Source: Neocallimastix lanati (nom. inval.)
Taxonomy: Eukaryota > Neocallimastigomycota > Neocallimastigomycetes > Neocallimastigales > Neocallimastigaceae
Direction of reading: 5' to 3'
Assembly: GCA_016946835.1 (NCBI GenBank)
Contig: JACVTC010000022.1
Location: 1,112,001 to 1,176,000, forward strand
DNA length: 64,000 bases
Shown here piece by piece: positions 24,285 through 41,747 of the stretch. A program made the position numbers and the translations under genes. The notes below the pieces were generated by a model, which saw only the letters and a list, made by a program, of their open reading frames with translations, was not told the DNA's origin and made no database searches. Within the stretch, counting starts at the first letter, position 1; each line of letters starts with the position of its first letter.

Positions 24285-25286
24285 AATGTATATTATATAT
24301 TTAGATATTAAATATATATCTTATTATAATAATTTAAATTATTATATATTTTATATTATTATTTATATTTTATATTATTTATATTTTGTATATATTATAT
24401 ATTTCATAAATATTAGATTATAATTCTTATTTTAAAATATTAAAGTTTATATAATTAATAGTTTATATTATATATTAATTATATTTATTTATAATAATTA
24501 TATTATTAATACTTTACAGTATAATTAATATTAATACTTATTCTTTGTTTTTGTTTTTCTTTAGTAGTAATAATATTGTAATTATAAAATAATAAAATAT
24601 TAATAAAAATTATTAATAACTCAAATACACTTAATAAACCAGCTACAACATAAAAAATATCACATTAGAATGTGTATCATTTCGCAATGTGGCTTAAATA
24701 TTTTTTAATTAATTGCCACATTATATAATTTTTTTAACCAATAAATAAATAATTTAATAAATAATAAAAATCATCTTTTAAATAAGTCTTTAAATATTTT
24801 ATTATAAAATATTTTTAAATAAATAAATAATAAATAACAAATAATAAATAATAAATAATAAATAACAAATAATAAATAATAAATAGTAAATAATAAATAA
24901 TATATAATAAATAATAAATAATAAATAATAAATAATAAATAATAAATAATAAATAATAATTAATAATTAATAAATAATAAATAAATAAATAATAAATAAA
25001 TAATAAATAAAACAATAAATAATAAATAAATAAATAAATTAATATTTTATTTTTCTAATTAAAAAAAATAGAACAATTAACATTAATTTTTTATTCAGAA
25101 TAAATATAAATATTTCAAATATTAAGCAATAAAAAAATATTTCCATATATACTTCATATCTTCATATTATTGTTATATTAAAAAATTATATATTATTTAT
25201 TCTGAATAATAAATAATTATATATATAGAATATCAATATTTTATATAGTTTTTTTATTATTAATTTTTTTTTTTTTTTTTTTTTTA
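24285..25286. other. AT-rich spacer with (ATAAATA)n tract
   Basis: No gene is seen. A short inverted repeat AATGTGGC/GCCACATT with about 20 nt between the arms lies near 24695-24732. From 24825 to 25040 the sequence is an imperfect AATAAATAATAA array. A T tract at 25266-25286 borders the next island. Confidence 0.6.
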
Positions 25287-25823
25287 GACTTTCTCACATG
25301 ATTTCTACATCATTGGTAGGCCACAAGAGTGTATTTAAGGAACAGATCCTTACAAGCCTTATCATTTTGACGTCGACGCTCTACTACCTCTAAGAGGGAT
25401 TTAAAGTACTAGGCATGGTCCCCAACAGATTACGAAAATCCGGACTGACCGTCATACCACTCACCCCTCTATCATCGGGAATAGCAGAAATCTTAATTAG
25501 TTTTTGGAGATGGTATAATTAAGTTATATCCAAATTGTATATAATATGGTCAATTTCCTTAAGTATCTAAACAGGTTTGTACCGTTTTTCCTAATATATG
25601 CCCAAAACACCTTAGTTTTGACCAGAGTACAAATCACCCACAAATCCATCATACTTAATCCAATATACTTACCTGTAATTGCTCTGTCAACGCATTATCA
25701 TAAAACACGAAGGGAAAACTGAGAAGGTCATAGAGTCCTAAAGCAATGGAAAGAAGAGTCCCAAAACAATAGTAAGTAGAGTCCTAAAACACTAGAAAGT
25801 AGAGTCCAAAAACAGTAGAAAGT
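25287..25823. repeat. Unassigned less AT-rich island ending in 23-bp tandem repeats
   Basis: An abrupt change in composition begins after a T tract (near CTTTCTCACATGATTTCTAC) and includes GACGTCGACG and CCGGACTGACC. I find no convincing ORF or tRNA boxes. At 25733-25823 a 23-bp unit around GAGTCCTAAAACACTAGAAAG is repeated four times with changes. It looks like a mobile-element fragment of unknown family. Confidence 0.5.
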
Positions 25824-26599
25824 TTTATTATTTGTAACATGTTTCTTTTGTTTAAAAGGTATTAGTTATTGGAATAATAAAAACAATACATATAATAACA
25901 ATAATAATAATAGTATTAATAAAATTAATAATAACAAAAAAAATACATATTATATTTCACTTATATAAATATTCATTGTAAATAAAAGAAAAAGAACTAA
26001 GAATATTTATTAATAATATAATATATCCATATATGAAGGAATCTACTATGTGATAGATTATTTCTGCCCATGAATATACAAAACACAATTTAATAATATA
26101 TATTAAGAAGATTTTAATAATCATATAATAGTTAATGATTTTTCTTAAACAACAAAACACATTATTTAAAGTATAGTTATTTTAACCGGTATTTATACAT
26201 ATCAAATGCGTATATATTAATATAAACTACAATAATGGAGGAGACTATATGTCAGATTCCCATATAAAGTAATTAAAATATAATATCCCAAATATTCAAA
26301 AGAAATATAATAGAATGTTAATTCCTAGGGTACATTCTAACATTAATATTATTATTAAACCTAGCGTGAAATGGGTTTAGATAATAACTAATTCAATATA
26401 ATCATAATATAAACTTTCATGATGAATGGTATTATAATAATTATAACTATGGATTATATATAAATGTATGATGTTTATTCATCTACGTATACTCAATGAT
26501 TGCAGAGTATTAAACTTTTATTATTAATATTATAATGATGAGAAAATTCAAATATATAAAATCATTTTAGAAATTTGGATTTTAGGGGGAAGTAGACAA
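25824..26599. other. AT-rich spacer before the right inverted arm
   Basis: No gene is recognised. Around 26310-26370 there are fragments with short inverted repeats (TAGAATGTTAA / TACATTCTAACATTAA) and a less AT-rich patch CCTAGCGTGAAATGGG. They may be remains of a small element, but no clear ends are visible. Confidence 0.4.
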
Positions 26600-26939
26600 A
26601 ATAAAATAAAGAACTTTTAGATATATAATACAAATTTATAATTATATTAAAATTATTAAAATAATATCATTATCTTCTTAAAATTATTAATTTGTATGGA
26701 TTATTACTGATGTGCTAATAAGTGTACATTTATTTAAAACAAATATATTTAAAACACAATAATAATATTACATTCTGCTTTTATAATTTCTAAATTAAAT
26801 TTATATTACAATTTTTATTAATATTTATTTTATTTTTTCTTTATATGTTACATAAAAGATACCAAATATATTAGTAAATAATATACAAAAATTGAAAAAA
26901 AATATTTTACATTACTTTAATTATTTAATTTTATATTAT

Positions 26940-27932
26940 TTAATCTTCAGCTTCATCAGCTTCTAAAACGTCAGCTGGAACAGTTTCAGCTGGTAAATCG
27001 GCTGGAACGGTCTTAGCTGGTAAATCGACTGGAACTGTCTTAGCTGGTAAATCGACTGGAACGGTCTTAGCTGGTAAATCGACTGGAACGGTCTTAGCTG
27101 GTAAATCGGCTGGAACAGTCTTAGCTGGTACACTCTTTGGTGCCTTAGAATTATCCTCTATATTTTTAGATGGTAATCCTCCCTTTGAAAGTGGAATTTG
27201 AACATCAGAATGATCATGTGGAATACCTCCATTAATTCCTTTAGCTCCTTTACCAAATCCAGTGAAATTACCTGGTTTATGACCAATACCTTTCATTCCT
27301 CCAAAACTACCAAAACCAGTGAAGTTTCCTGGTTTCTTACCATGATCTTTCATTCCTCCAAAGCCGGTAAAGTTTCCTGGTTTATGACCAATACCTTTCA
27401 TTCCTCCAAAACTACCAAATCTGGTAAAGTTTCCTGGTTTATGGCTCATACCACCTTTCATTCCTCCAAAGCCGGTAAAGTTTCCTGGTTTATGGCTCAT
27501 ACCACCTTTCATTCCTCCAAAGCCGGTAAAGTTTCCTGGTTTATGACCAATACCTTTCATTCCTCCAAAACTACCAAATCCGGTAAAGTTTCCTGGTTTA
27601 TGACCAATACCGCCTTTCATTCCTCCAAAGCCAGGTAAATCACCCTCCTTATCTCCTTTAGTTGGAAGAGTTTTGGTATGAGCTTCTTTTTCTTCAGATT
27701 GATTTGATTTTGAAGGAATTTCCTTTGTTGGAAGAGTTTTTGTCGAAATTTCATTTTCCCATGAAACTTCCTTTTCAGCTTCATTTGGTAAAGCGACATC
27801 TCCAAGAATAGGATTTTCTTTATTAAGAGTTGCAATTTCCAAATCTTCAGTTTCAGCTTGTGGATAAGCTGATGAAGATACAGCTAATGTAATAGCAAAA
27901 ACAATGCTAACTAAATTATTGTATTTAACCAT
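26940..27932 (-). CDS. Secreted glycine-rich repeat protein, copy B
   Basis: Single-exon gene of 330 aa, almost identical to copy A at 16056-17108. It has the same signal peptide (core VSIVFAITLAVSS), the same linker with TKTLPTK motifs, and the same acidic end. It has seven HKPGNFT-type repeats rather than eight, which accounts for the 20-residue difference. The six LPAKTVPAD units differ in which ones read PVD. Promoter and 3' flank are duplicated too, so both genes are probably expressed in the same way. Each repeat again carries an NFT glycosylation sequon. Function is unknown; an extracellular or wall glycoprotein is inferred. Confidence 0.85.
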   Translation of the reverse strand: MVKYNNLVSIVFAITLAVSSSAYPQAETEDLEIATLNKENPILGDVALPNEAEKEVSWENEISTKTLPTKEIPSKSNQSEEKEAHTKTLPTKGDKEGDLPGFGGMKGGIGHKPGNFTGFGSFGGMKGIGHKPGNFTGFGGMKGGMSHKPGNFTGFGGMKGGMSHKPGNFTRFGSFGGMKGIGHKPGNFTGFGGMKDHGKKPGNFTGFGSFGGMKGIGHKPGNFTGFGKGAKGINGGIPHDHSDVQIPLSKGGLPSKNIEDNSKAPKSVPAKTVPADLPAKTVPVDLPAKTVPVDLPAKTVPVDLPAKTVPADLPAETVPADVLEADEAED

Positions 27933-28847
27933 TTTTATAAATTTTTTTTGATAAATTTTTTTTGATATGTATATATTTACAATATTTATATATTTATATA
28001 TAATTTCAATAATTTTAATAATTTAAATAATATTTCGTTATTATCTATTTATTATAATTAATGAAAAAAAATTTTTTTTAGGATATTTTTGTTCTTTTTA
28101 TAGAAAAAAAAAAAAAAGTTTTAATAAAAAATATAATACTTTCATTACAGAAAAAAAAAAAAAAGTATATTTAATAATTAATTACCAAATATAATTGTTA
28201 AACTAATAATTTAATTATATAACATAAATTTATTGGTTATGATTAATAATGACTTTGATTTACTAAATTAATAGTATTACATTTTATGTAAATATTAATA
28301 TATTTATAATCAAAATATTTTTAAAAAAAAAATAAAAATAACTTTCAAAAGATGACCGCAAAATATTATTAAAATAAATGAAACCCAAAATTTATTAAAA
28401 TATATGAGGAAAGTAAAATATACAATGAAATGGAATAATAAAATAGAAATTTGTTATTATTAATAAATAAAATTTATACAATATATTATATATTAAAATA
28501 ATATTAATTTAATATTAATATCATTTTTTTTCTCTCTTTTTTTTATTTTATTTTACTTTTGATGTATCACAAAAAATTATTATTTCTATGATTAATTATA
28601 TAATCTAATAATATAAATATATATTAATACTTTTCTTGTTTAATAATTTATTTTTATTTTGATGTTATCATAAATTAAATTAATTTTAATATATTCATGA
28701 ATATTAAAACACCAAGATTTAATAAATATTAATTAAAAAATTAATTAATAAATAATAAAAATATATCAATGAACATATTAACAACTAAATAAATGAATCA
28801 AAATTTAGTAATAAAAATTTATATGTTAATAAAAATAATAATAATAA

Positions 28848-29040
<193 letters not shown>

Positions 29041-29736
29041 TTTGGTATATAGACAGTTTCATATTCACTATTTATCGTCTATCAGGGTAACCATTTTAAT
29101 TGTGTTGAAATAATTTTTTTTAAAAAATTATATTCATGTAAATATATAATGCAAAGAATTTTTTTTGCATAAAAATTTTTAATATCAATAATAATTATAA
29201 AATTGATTTTTTAACATTAAATGTTATTTTTCATAATATATAAAGTTATGATTGTATATAATAAATTAGTTATATATTACTAAATTTATTATAAGTTAAT
29301 AACATGTTTTGATAAATGTATTAAAAATTGTAATAAAACAACAATCAACGAATTAATATATTAATTTTTTTCCTATTGGTATGAAATTTATATAATAATT
29401 ATTTTTAGATTTTTATTTAAACAATATATGCAATATATGTTTTTGTTGGTAAATTTAACGGAATATTTTATTATTTAAATATTTGTAAATAAATTTATTT
29501 TTATATACAAACAGTATAAAATTTAAATTTAATTAAATTTAATAATATTTCTAGGTATTATATATTACTTATAAATATTACTTAAAACTTTATACCATAT
29601 AATTATAGCATTTTCAAGATTTTTGAACTTTAAATCTTTGTTAATAACTATTGGAAAAGCAGATATATTTCTAGCCAGTTTATTAGTAAAAAATTAAGCT
29701 AATTAAATTATTGTGCTTTACTATTTTATTAAATAT

Positions 29737-29749
29737 TTTAATAAATAAG
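29737..29749 (+). repeat. SINE target-site duplication, left copy
   Basis: TTTAATAAATAAG; the same 13 bases occur at 30199-30211. The left inverted arm has the single unoccupied site in reverse complement at 14280-14292. Confidence 0.9.
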
Positions 29750-30198
29750 AAAAAACATAGACTGCACATACTGGGTACCCATCTCCCAATATGGCCATAC
29801 AGTTATTAATTAACTGTAAGGTGATGAGTTATTGGCATACTGTATCAGCTTCGCCGCTCTCAATCGTCGTTACACACTGCCCGGAGATGCATTCCTAACG
29901 TTCCTACATATATCTCTAATGACCACGAGCATCAGAACGGAATCATTAACTCCTCCCTAGTGGGTGTAATCATTGGCGATTGGAAATATTACAACCATCA
30001 AGGTCTATGCTTAAATTCAAAGCGTAGTATCAGGGTTGGGTGAAATAATCATTTGAGGGAAAGCCTTATGAATATCACGTGTGGTCTCATGATATCCCAG
30101 GATAGAAACCTCATCCGATTATTTGGTGCCATGCCGAGGATTCGAACCCCGCCCTCTACAGTAACCTGTATCGTCCTAACCGACTGGACCAACATGGC
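29750..30198 (-). mobile_element. tRNA-derived SINE inserted in the right arm
   Basis: A 449-bp insertion absent from the left arm and flanked by perfect 13-bp duplications. Read on the minus strand, it starts with a tRNA-like head containing an RNA polymerase III A box (TGGTCCAGTCGG) and B box (GGTTCGAATCC). A body of about 370 bp unrelated to tRNA follows, ending in a run of six T rather than poly(A). It has no ORF, so it would depend on a partner LINE for mobility. It inserted after the arms formed. Confidence 0.9.
30124..30198 (-). ncRNA. tRNA-like head of the SINE (not a functional tRNA)
   Basis: Minus strand: acceptor arms GCCATGT/GCATGGC pair over 7 bp with one G-T, the D stem is GTCC/GGAC, and the T arm is CGGGG-TTCGAAT-CCTCG, followed by A and CCA. 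The anticodon region folds only as TACAG-GTTA-CTGTA, so the loop is too short for a normal anticodon. The encoded CCA suggests descent from a mature tRNA. Confidence 0.8.
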
Positions 30199-30588
30199 TT
30201 TAATAAATAAGAATTTATAATATTTTTCAATTTAAAAATTTTTTTATTTGACTTTTAATTATAGTTTATGAAATAAATTAAACTTAATTAAGATTATATA
30301 ATAAAATTAAATATATATATCAAAAAAAAACTGTAAAATATAAAATAAATGAAAAAAAAATTATAATAAATATTAGAATAATGAATTATGAAATAAATAA
30401 TATAATTTATTAATCATATCTCATAAATTTATTATCATATCTCATAAAAATTATATTAATTTAATATTAATATCATTTTTTCTCTTTTTTTTTATGTATC
30501 ACAAAAATATTTTTAATTTGCAACTTATTATAATCTAATAAATAATTAAAAAATATATATAAACTTTATATTTCTTACAGTGTTCTAT

Positions 30589-30624
<36 letters not shown>

Positions 30625-30780
30625 TTTTGTTGATGTTTTAATATTGAAACGCCAAGATTTAATATACTAATTAAAACAAAAACAAATAATTAAATAAAAA
30701 ATAAATAAACAAATAGATAAACAAAAAATATAAATAAATAAATATATAAATAAATATATAAATAAATATTTTTATAATTA

Positions 30781-31915
30781 TTATTCAATATTAATAATAA
30801 TAATAATAATATTTTTAGTTATGTATAGATTAAATCTCAATTTGGTTCTTTCTTTCTCTGTTAGCCAACCAAATATATTATTTTAAATTCATTAAAAATC
30901 TTTATTTTTTATTAATAATTCAAATATATATATATATATATATATATTTTAAAGAGGTACTTAATAAAACTAAAATAAAAACATAAATTATTATATACTT
31001 TTACCTATTACTAAAAGTTAAAAAGAATATATATATTATATATTATTAATAATTATATATATACTATATATAATTTATTTTTCTATTTAAGAAGTTAGAT
31101 ATAATATTAATATATTTAATATTTCAAAATATCAGCATCATTTTTTCATAAAAAAAGAAACATCTTATTCATAAACCTGATATATTATACTAAATAATTT
31201 ATTTTAAAATAAAAACATCTTGGTTTATTATATAAAAACAACATTTTTTATATTATTAGCATATATTTAATATAATCTATTAAATATAATCCAAGATATT
31301 TTTCATAAATTCATAAGCTCTTTTAGTTAAAAAAAATGTCCTAAATTTTTTTAATTATCGAAATTGAATATTATAATTATTTTTTTTTTTTTTTTTTTAA
31401 TTTATATTTTTTTAAAATTTAAAAATTTAAAAATTTTTTAATTATTAAAAACTTTAAATTTTAAATTTTTTTTTTAGTAAAAAAATTAAACATATATGGT
31501 TAAAATTAAAATAAAATTTGTTATTAAATAAAATATTGTCAATGAGTGAAGCTCAGATTAATTATTTTATATTATATATTTTATTTATTTAATAATATTT
31601 TATTAATAAAGAAGAATCATTTTCTGAATAATAATTATTACATATATTTTATATTTATTTTATTTTATAATAAAGCATAATGTATAATTTTATTTACTAT
31701 ATTTTAACAAATATATATAATATCAATTATATTTTTTCTTATATATTTACGTATGACCATTAATGTATAATCTTAATATTAAATTCAAACAAGGTTAATT
31801 ATATATATTGATTATTTTCTTTAATTAATATGTAAATTAACCTAATTCCAAAAAAATTGTTTTCATTCATAATAGATATAAATTTCATTGAAATTTACAT
31901 GAAAATAAAAAAAAA

Positions 31916-31948
<33 letters not shown>

Positions 31949-32109
31949 CTTATATTTTTTAAAGATAATTTTTATTGCTTTATTATATATTTTAAAAAAT
32001 CGGGTAAAAAATACAAAAAAGTAAAAACAAAATTTCGATATTACAAAAAAAATAAATAAATAAATAAAAAAAAAAGTATTAGAGAAACTGAAAATTCTAA
32101 TTATTAAAT
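30781..32109. other. AT-rich spacer downstream of the CDKL-type gene
   Basis: No coding signal is seen. It holds (TA)n runs near 30927-30947 and 31917-31949, short TTA arrays and a T tract near 31380. It presumably contains the 3' UTR of the minus-strand kinase. Confidence 0.55.
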
Positions 32110-36262
<4,153 letters not shown>

Positions 36263-36514
36263 TTATTAATACTTGATTTATTATTAATTATTTGTAAATA
36301 TACTTTTCCTTTTTGATGTTCGAAATAATATTAAAGCAATTATGTTTTTAATTTTTATTTCTTGATATTATCATATTTATTTGAATAAATATATCTATAT
36401 ATTTATATTATTATTAATGTTATTATTATATTATTATTATTATTATTATTTTAATTTTTTAAATAATTTAATATAATCATAACTTAATTTAATTTTTATA
36501 TAAAATTAAAAAGG

Positions 36515-36561
<47 letters not shown>

Positions 36562-36698
36562 AGTAATAATAATAAATGAATTAATAATATTAGTAATAAT
36601 AATAATAAATTATTTTTATTATTATATTATAAAATTTAAACTTTTCAAAATTTAGTATTAGTTTTTGTATTTTATATTTTAATAATAATAAAAATAAA

Positions 36699-36756
<58 letters not shown>

Positions 36757-37400
36757 TATAAAAAAAATATCAATAGTTGATTATTTAAATTTTTTATTAT
36801 ATAAATTATACGATATATCACTAAAAATTATATTAATAGTAATAATACATTATATTACCATAATATTCTAATTAATATTAAACTAAAATTATTAAAGTTT
36901 GATTTAAAAATTTTTTGAAAAATAAACATTGAATAAAAATTGACAATTTTTCTTATAATGATTTTTTTATATATATATTATAATAATAAAATTTCAAAAA
37001 TTAAACTTTAAAATTATAGAAATTTTATTAAATAATACTTTTAATAATAATAATAGCAATAATAATAATAATAAATAAATAAATAATAATATATAAAACA
37101 ATAATATAATCTATTATAATAATAACTTAATAATAATAATAAAAATAATATAGATTAAAAAAAATTAATAATGATTAAAAAAAAAAAAAAAAAAAAAAAA
37201 AAGTATTAATAATAAAAATAAAAGTAACATAATGTATATGTATATAATATTAATGATTTTTTCTTTTCATAATAAATAATATATTTTTATATATATTAAA
37301 TTATAAATATATTTTATTAAATATATCAAATTATTTATATTTATTATTTATATTTATTATGAATATTTAATTATATATAATCTATTATATTTATAAAATC
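36263..37400. other. AT-rich spacer upstream of the CDKL-type gene
   Basis: Promoter side of the minus-strand kinase. It contains a poly-A tract of about 50 (36514-36560), an (ATA)n run at 36705-36755 and an A tract at 37178-37202. No gene is seen. Confidence 0.55.
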
Positions 37401-37900
37401 TATAATAATGAAAAATCCTTTTTTATGTGATATAAATCCTTTTTTATGTGGCCTAGCGATGTTTCTTTCATTTTGAAAGACTTTTCCTGAGAATGTCAAT
37501 ATGAAGGAATTCCTTATATATTTAGGCAATGAGAATCAATCATAGAGCAAAGAGACTTGTCATTGGATGAGATTTTTATTCCATATTTAATAGAGAATCA
37601 CAATAATATTTTATCCTTTTTTAGAAATATCGCAATAACGATTGATAATGAAGATGTGTATAATTTGGAGGGATCGTGGTTGGATGTAGAAGAGTTTTGT
37701 AACAATATAGGGTATACGTTTATCAAGTTGAGAGCAATGTCTACATTAAACAACATGTAAATAAAAAATGGTTCACTAGAACTTTAGTGTGATATGTGTA
37801 TATATGGGTAACGTTCTGTACGTTTCTTTAGGATTATCAAAGTTCATATTGGGAACAGTACCCAAAAAATACTTTATTTCTAGTTAAAAAATAAAATAAA
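37401..37900. other. Less AT-rich island with a short orphan ORF
   Basis: Composition shifts here. A 67-codon open frame (37557-37760, +, opening with TTG) encodes an acidic peptide including GSWLDVEEFCNNIGYTF. It has no in-frame ATG at its start and no recognisable homologue. It could be an eroded exon or part of a mobile element. I would not call it a gene. Confidence 0.25.
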
Positions 37901-37989
37901 ACAAAATAAAAAAAAAAAAATTCATAGTATTGAAAGGGCTAAAATAATCAAATTAAACTCAAGTTTCAACGATTTTCATATTTGATTCA

Positions 37990-39550
37990 TACATCTTTCT
38001 AAACAGCAAAAACAATCAAGTCACAGAAATCAGCAAAATAAAATAAACTTCTCAACAAATACTCTTGTAGAATTTTTTTTTCTAACGATTTTCTCAATTG
38101 AGAGTGATCATCTTTTAAAAAATCCAAGCTTTTTTAAAGATCATAAAAATTTTCCAAAATTATACGAAATAAAATCTCTTCCATTCACTAAATATCCAAT
38201 CAATTCCTATTTTTGATACAATACATTAAGAGTAGGTAAAGGAGTTAAGCCAAAATCTAAATAATTTTCAAAAGATAATTCTATATTAGAGAAAGATAAA
38301 TTCTCTTATTCTATCAATTGTTTCCTTCAATTCAAAAAAATAAAAAAAAAAAAAACTTCATCAATCGATTGATATATATATCTAATTTTTTTTATCCTGC
38401 TCTGTCTTTTTATTGTGATTTCAGAAATACCAGATTCTATTACAGTTTCTCGATCTTTTCATTTGTCCGCGATTCCTGCAATAATCTACATGAACGAATT
38501 TTAAAAAACCCTAAATACAATTTTTTTTTCCTCAAAAAAACTTTACTACATTTTGCAGTGTAGATTTCATACGCTTTTCATATCAGTTAGGATCTGACAT
38601 TTTATGTAGCACATTTATTAATTAAGAATAATAAATATCTGAAAAGGAGAACAATCAGGATCGATTTTTACTGTGCAAACTTTATTTAATTCAAACAATC
38701 CCTGGATTGTTAGTATTAATGAATATATCACTGGAAACTCCTCTCCATTTTTTTGGAAAATGCTTTATCGAAATTATTATTGATAGCACTATTCCCTTCC
38801 TCATCTACATCGCCAAACATAGGATATGTTTCTGAAAAAATAAATTTAATTTTTTCTTCCTTTGCTATGTCCTATTTGATTGAAAATCCTACCGATCAAA
38901 CCTTTACTAGCCTCAAAGTTACAAATTTTATTAATTTGCTTGGAAATTTAACCCTTAGGACTTTAAAAAAATCCACTTCACAAATTTTGGATATACTCCC
39001 TCCGACTTTCCTCTTGTGGAAAATCACATCAAGAAGTAAATTTATCAATCAAAGGTCTCTGTGACAACGAACAATTCAATAAAAGAAAAATTCATAAAAA
39101 AAAGCTTTACTTTTTATATTTGTCATATTCATTCTTTACTCTCTGAGCATCCTGTAAATAATTAGAATTTCCAACAGCAGCAACTTTCAACCAAAAAAAT
39201 GCCTCATTGTACTTTTTTGACGATTCAAGCCTATATGCTAATGTAGCAAAAACATCCTTAAAAACTGCACCATCATAAATTGCTTTAAAATTGACACAAT
39301 TCCCACCAATCGCTTGATCTATTCCTTTTTCTATTAATGCTCTATAGTTTTTATCTCGTCCTATTATTGCACATTTAAGATTTACTGTATCATCATCTAT
39401 AGCCATTCCTTTCTCATACAACGCCAGGCACTCCTCTTCTTCTTCTTCAGATACAACTCTTAAAGCATTTCCGTATCTATCACTCAAATTTTGGAGCGCG
39501 AAAAACATCCCGTTTAATTTGCCGATTTGAGTCAAAAGTAATTTTATCAA
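37990..39550 (-). pseudogene. Decayed protein-coding region of unknown family
   Basis: The minus strand shows protein-like segments split between frames by stops. The longest intact piece is 39107-39550, opening with TTG; its first ATG is at 39508. It contains EEEEEECLALYEKG-like acidic sequence and a C-terminal stretch (KYNEAFFWLKVAAVGNSNYL) resembling Sel1/TPR-type helical repeats. Further along the minus strand are TYPMFGDVDEEGNSAINNNF (about 38790-38850) and QEYLLRSLFYFADFCDLIVF (about 38010-38075), each in a different frame from its neighbours. Base composition is closer to exons than to spacers. I do not recognise the family. A gene with many introns is an alternative, but the in-exon stops favour decay. 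Confidence 0.45.
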
Positions 39551-40194
39551 TTAATAATTAATAATAATATATAGGAATAAAATCTACTTTAATTTCAATA
39601 AAACTATCCGTTTAATTCTTTTATGTTAATAAAAATATATAGTATATAATAATTATGTATAATTGATAAAAAAATATAGGTTAATAAAATTTATATTAAT
39701 ATTAAATTTCTCTAAAATGAAAAGGTTAAATCCTCAATATAAAAAAGAAAACATTTAATTAAAATTAATGTAGATTTTTTTTTTTTTATAAATTAAATTA
39801 ATCGAAAATATATGTATATTTAATATTAAGATAAAATTTAAGATAATCCAATAAAATATTTTTTTTTTTTTTGTTAATAACAAATTTAATCTTACCTATT
39901 AATCCAAAAAAAAAAATAAAAAAAAAAGATAGAGAGATTTAAAATTTATAAAAATGAAAAATCTGACTTATCTCCATATAATTAATTAATGTTTATAATA
40001 TAATATTAAATATATTTAAAATAAGTATTAATCTAATAAGTAATCTAATAAATACAATAGTATTAATAGATGATTGATTAAATATATAAATTATAAATAT
40101 TAAGAAATAAGTTAATAATCTAATAAATACAAAAGTATTATTAGATTATTAAATACGTAAATTATAAAAATTTCTAAAACACGAAGTACTATTA

Positions 40195-40238
<44 letters not shown>

Positions 40239-40610
40239 TTTTAAATTAAATTTTTATATTAATAAATATAAAAAAATGATGAATTCCACATATTTTATTG
40301 TTTTTTACAATAAAATATATTACCTTAATAATATTTATATGATTAAAAATAATGATAAAATAAATAATAAATAAATAAAATATATGCATATATATAAAAT
40401 TCATATATTATATTTTAATATTTAATTATATAAAAAGATAAATTTTCTTTTTACTAATGGTTCAATAATTATTTTTTTTTTTTTTTAAGAGAAAATTTTG
40501 TCCAATTTTTAATTAAAACCAAAAATTAAAAGTCTTAAAATTAAAATAAATAAAAGTGAAATAACATATCTATTGTTGTAAAACACTCATAATTATAAAA
40601 AAACAAAAAT
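39551..40610. other. AT-rich spacer with poly-A tract
   Basis: No gene is seen. An A run of about 37 lies at 40200-40236. The motif AGTATTAATAGATGATTG/AGTATTATTAGATTATTA recurs once near 40060 and 40133. Confidence 0.5.
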
Positions 40611-40614
40611 ATTT

Positions 40615-40725
40615 TTTTATGAGCCAACGCGAAAGCATACGAAAGTGTTATGACTACCTCTGTGTTCCCATGTCTTAAGGGGGGCTAAAAATAAGTGCGG
40701 TACACACCAGAAAAAAAAAAAAATC
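40615..40725 (+). other. Short GC-richer fragment with A tail
   Basis: About 100 bases with CGCGAAAGCATACG and TTAAGGGGGGCTAAAAATAA, ending GTACACACCAG and an A run. The pattern resembles the 3' end of a heavily 5'-truncated retroelement. No family can be assigned and no duplication is visible. Confidence 0.35.
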
Positions 40726-40924
40726 AATAATTGTTAAAAAAAAAAAAAATCTATATATATATATAGATACTTCTTTCATATTTTTTAAAAAATTTAGTCA
40801 TAACCCATACTAACAACATAAAACATTATTGTTGTTTATTCTTAAATTTTTTTCAGAAAATTTAGAAATACTACAAAATAATTGATTTATATATTTATAT
40901 ACTTTTATTTAAAAATTTCTTAAT

Positions 40925-41134
<210 letters not shown>

Positions 41135-41359
41135 TAATATTGTAATTAATTTTAATTTATACAAATTAATTATCATAAAACTGTTATTTATTTAAAAAAA
41201 TTTTTTTAAAAAAAATTTATCCATATTTGTTTTGTATTTTAACTTTAATACTATATAAACGAAAAATTAAAAAAAAAATATATCAAATTGTTATGTATTT
41301 TAACTTTAATACATAAATTAATGAAAAATTAAAAAAAAATATAAGAAATTATATAAATA

Positions 41360-41640
41360 AATAATAAATAATTAATAATAAATAATAAACAGTTTATAAT
41401 AGTTTAAAAATAAATAATAAATAATAAATAATAAACAGTTTATAATAGTTTAAAAATAAATAAAAAATAATAAATAATAAACAGTTTATAATAGTTTAAA
41501 AATAAATAATAAATAATAAATAATAAACAGTTTATAATAGTTTAAAAATAAATAAAAAATAATAAATAATAAACAGTTTATAATAGTTTAAAAATAAATA
41601 ATAAATAATAAATAATAACCAGTTTATAATAGTTTAAAAA
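41360..41640. repeat. ~46-bp minisatellite, six copies
   Basis: Units of AATAAATAATAAATAATAAA plus CAGTTTATAATAGTTTAAAA. The CAGTTTATAATAGTTTAAA core occurs six times, and alternate units carry an AAAAAATAATAA variant. Confidence 0.85.
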
Positions 41641-41747
41641 ATAAGTTATAGCAAATTATAAATAAATAATAATTTTTATATAATTAGATTATAGTAATAA
41701 TAATAATAATAAAATAATAACAAATAATGATTTTTTTTATAACTAAA

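Noticed and set aside
30124-30198. Functional tRNA gene on the minus strand
   Set aside because: Acceptor, D and T arms fit, but the anticodon loop is too short, CCA is encoded, and the sequence lies at the head of a 449-bp insertion with target-site duplications. It is a SINE head.
38753-39064. Plus-strand ORF of 103 codons
   Set aside because: The minus strand has the better protein-like signal here, and this frame has no recognisable domain.
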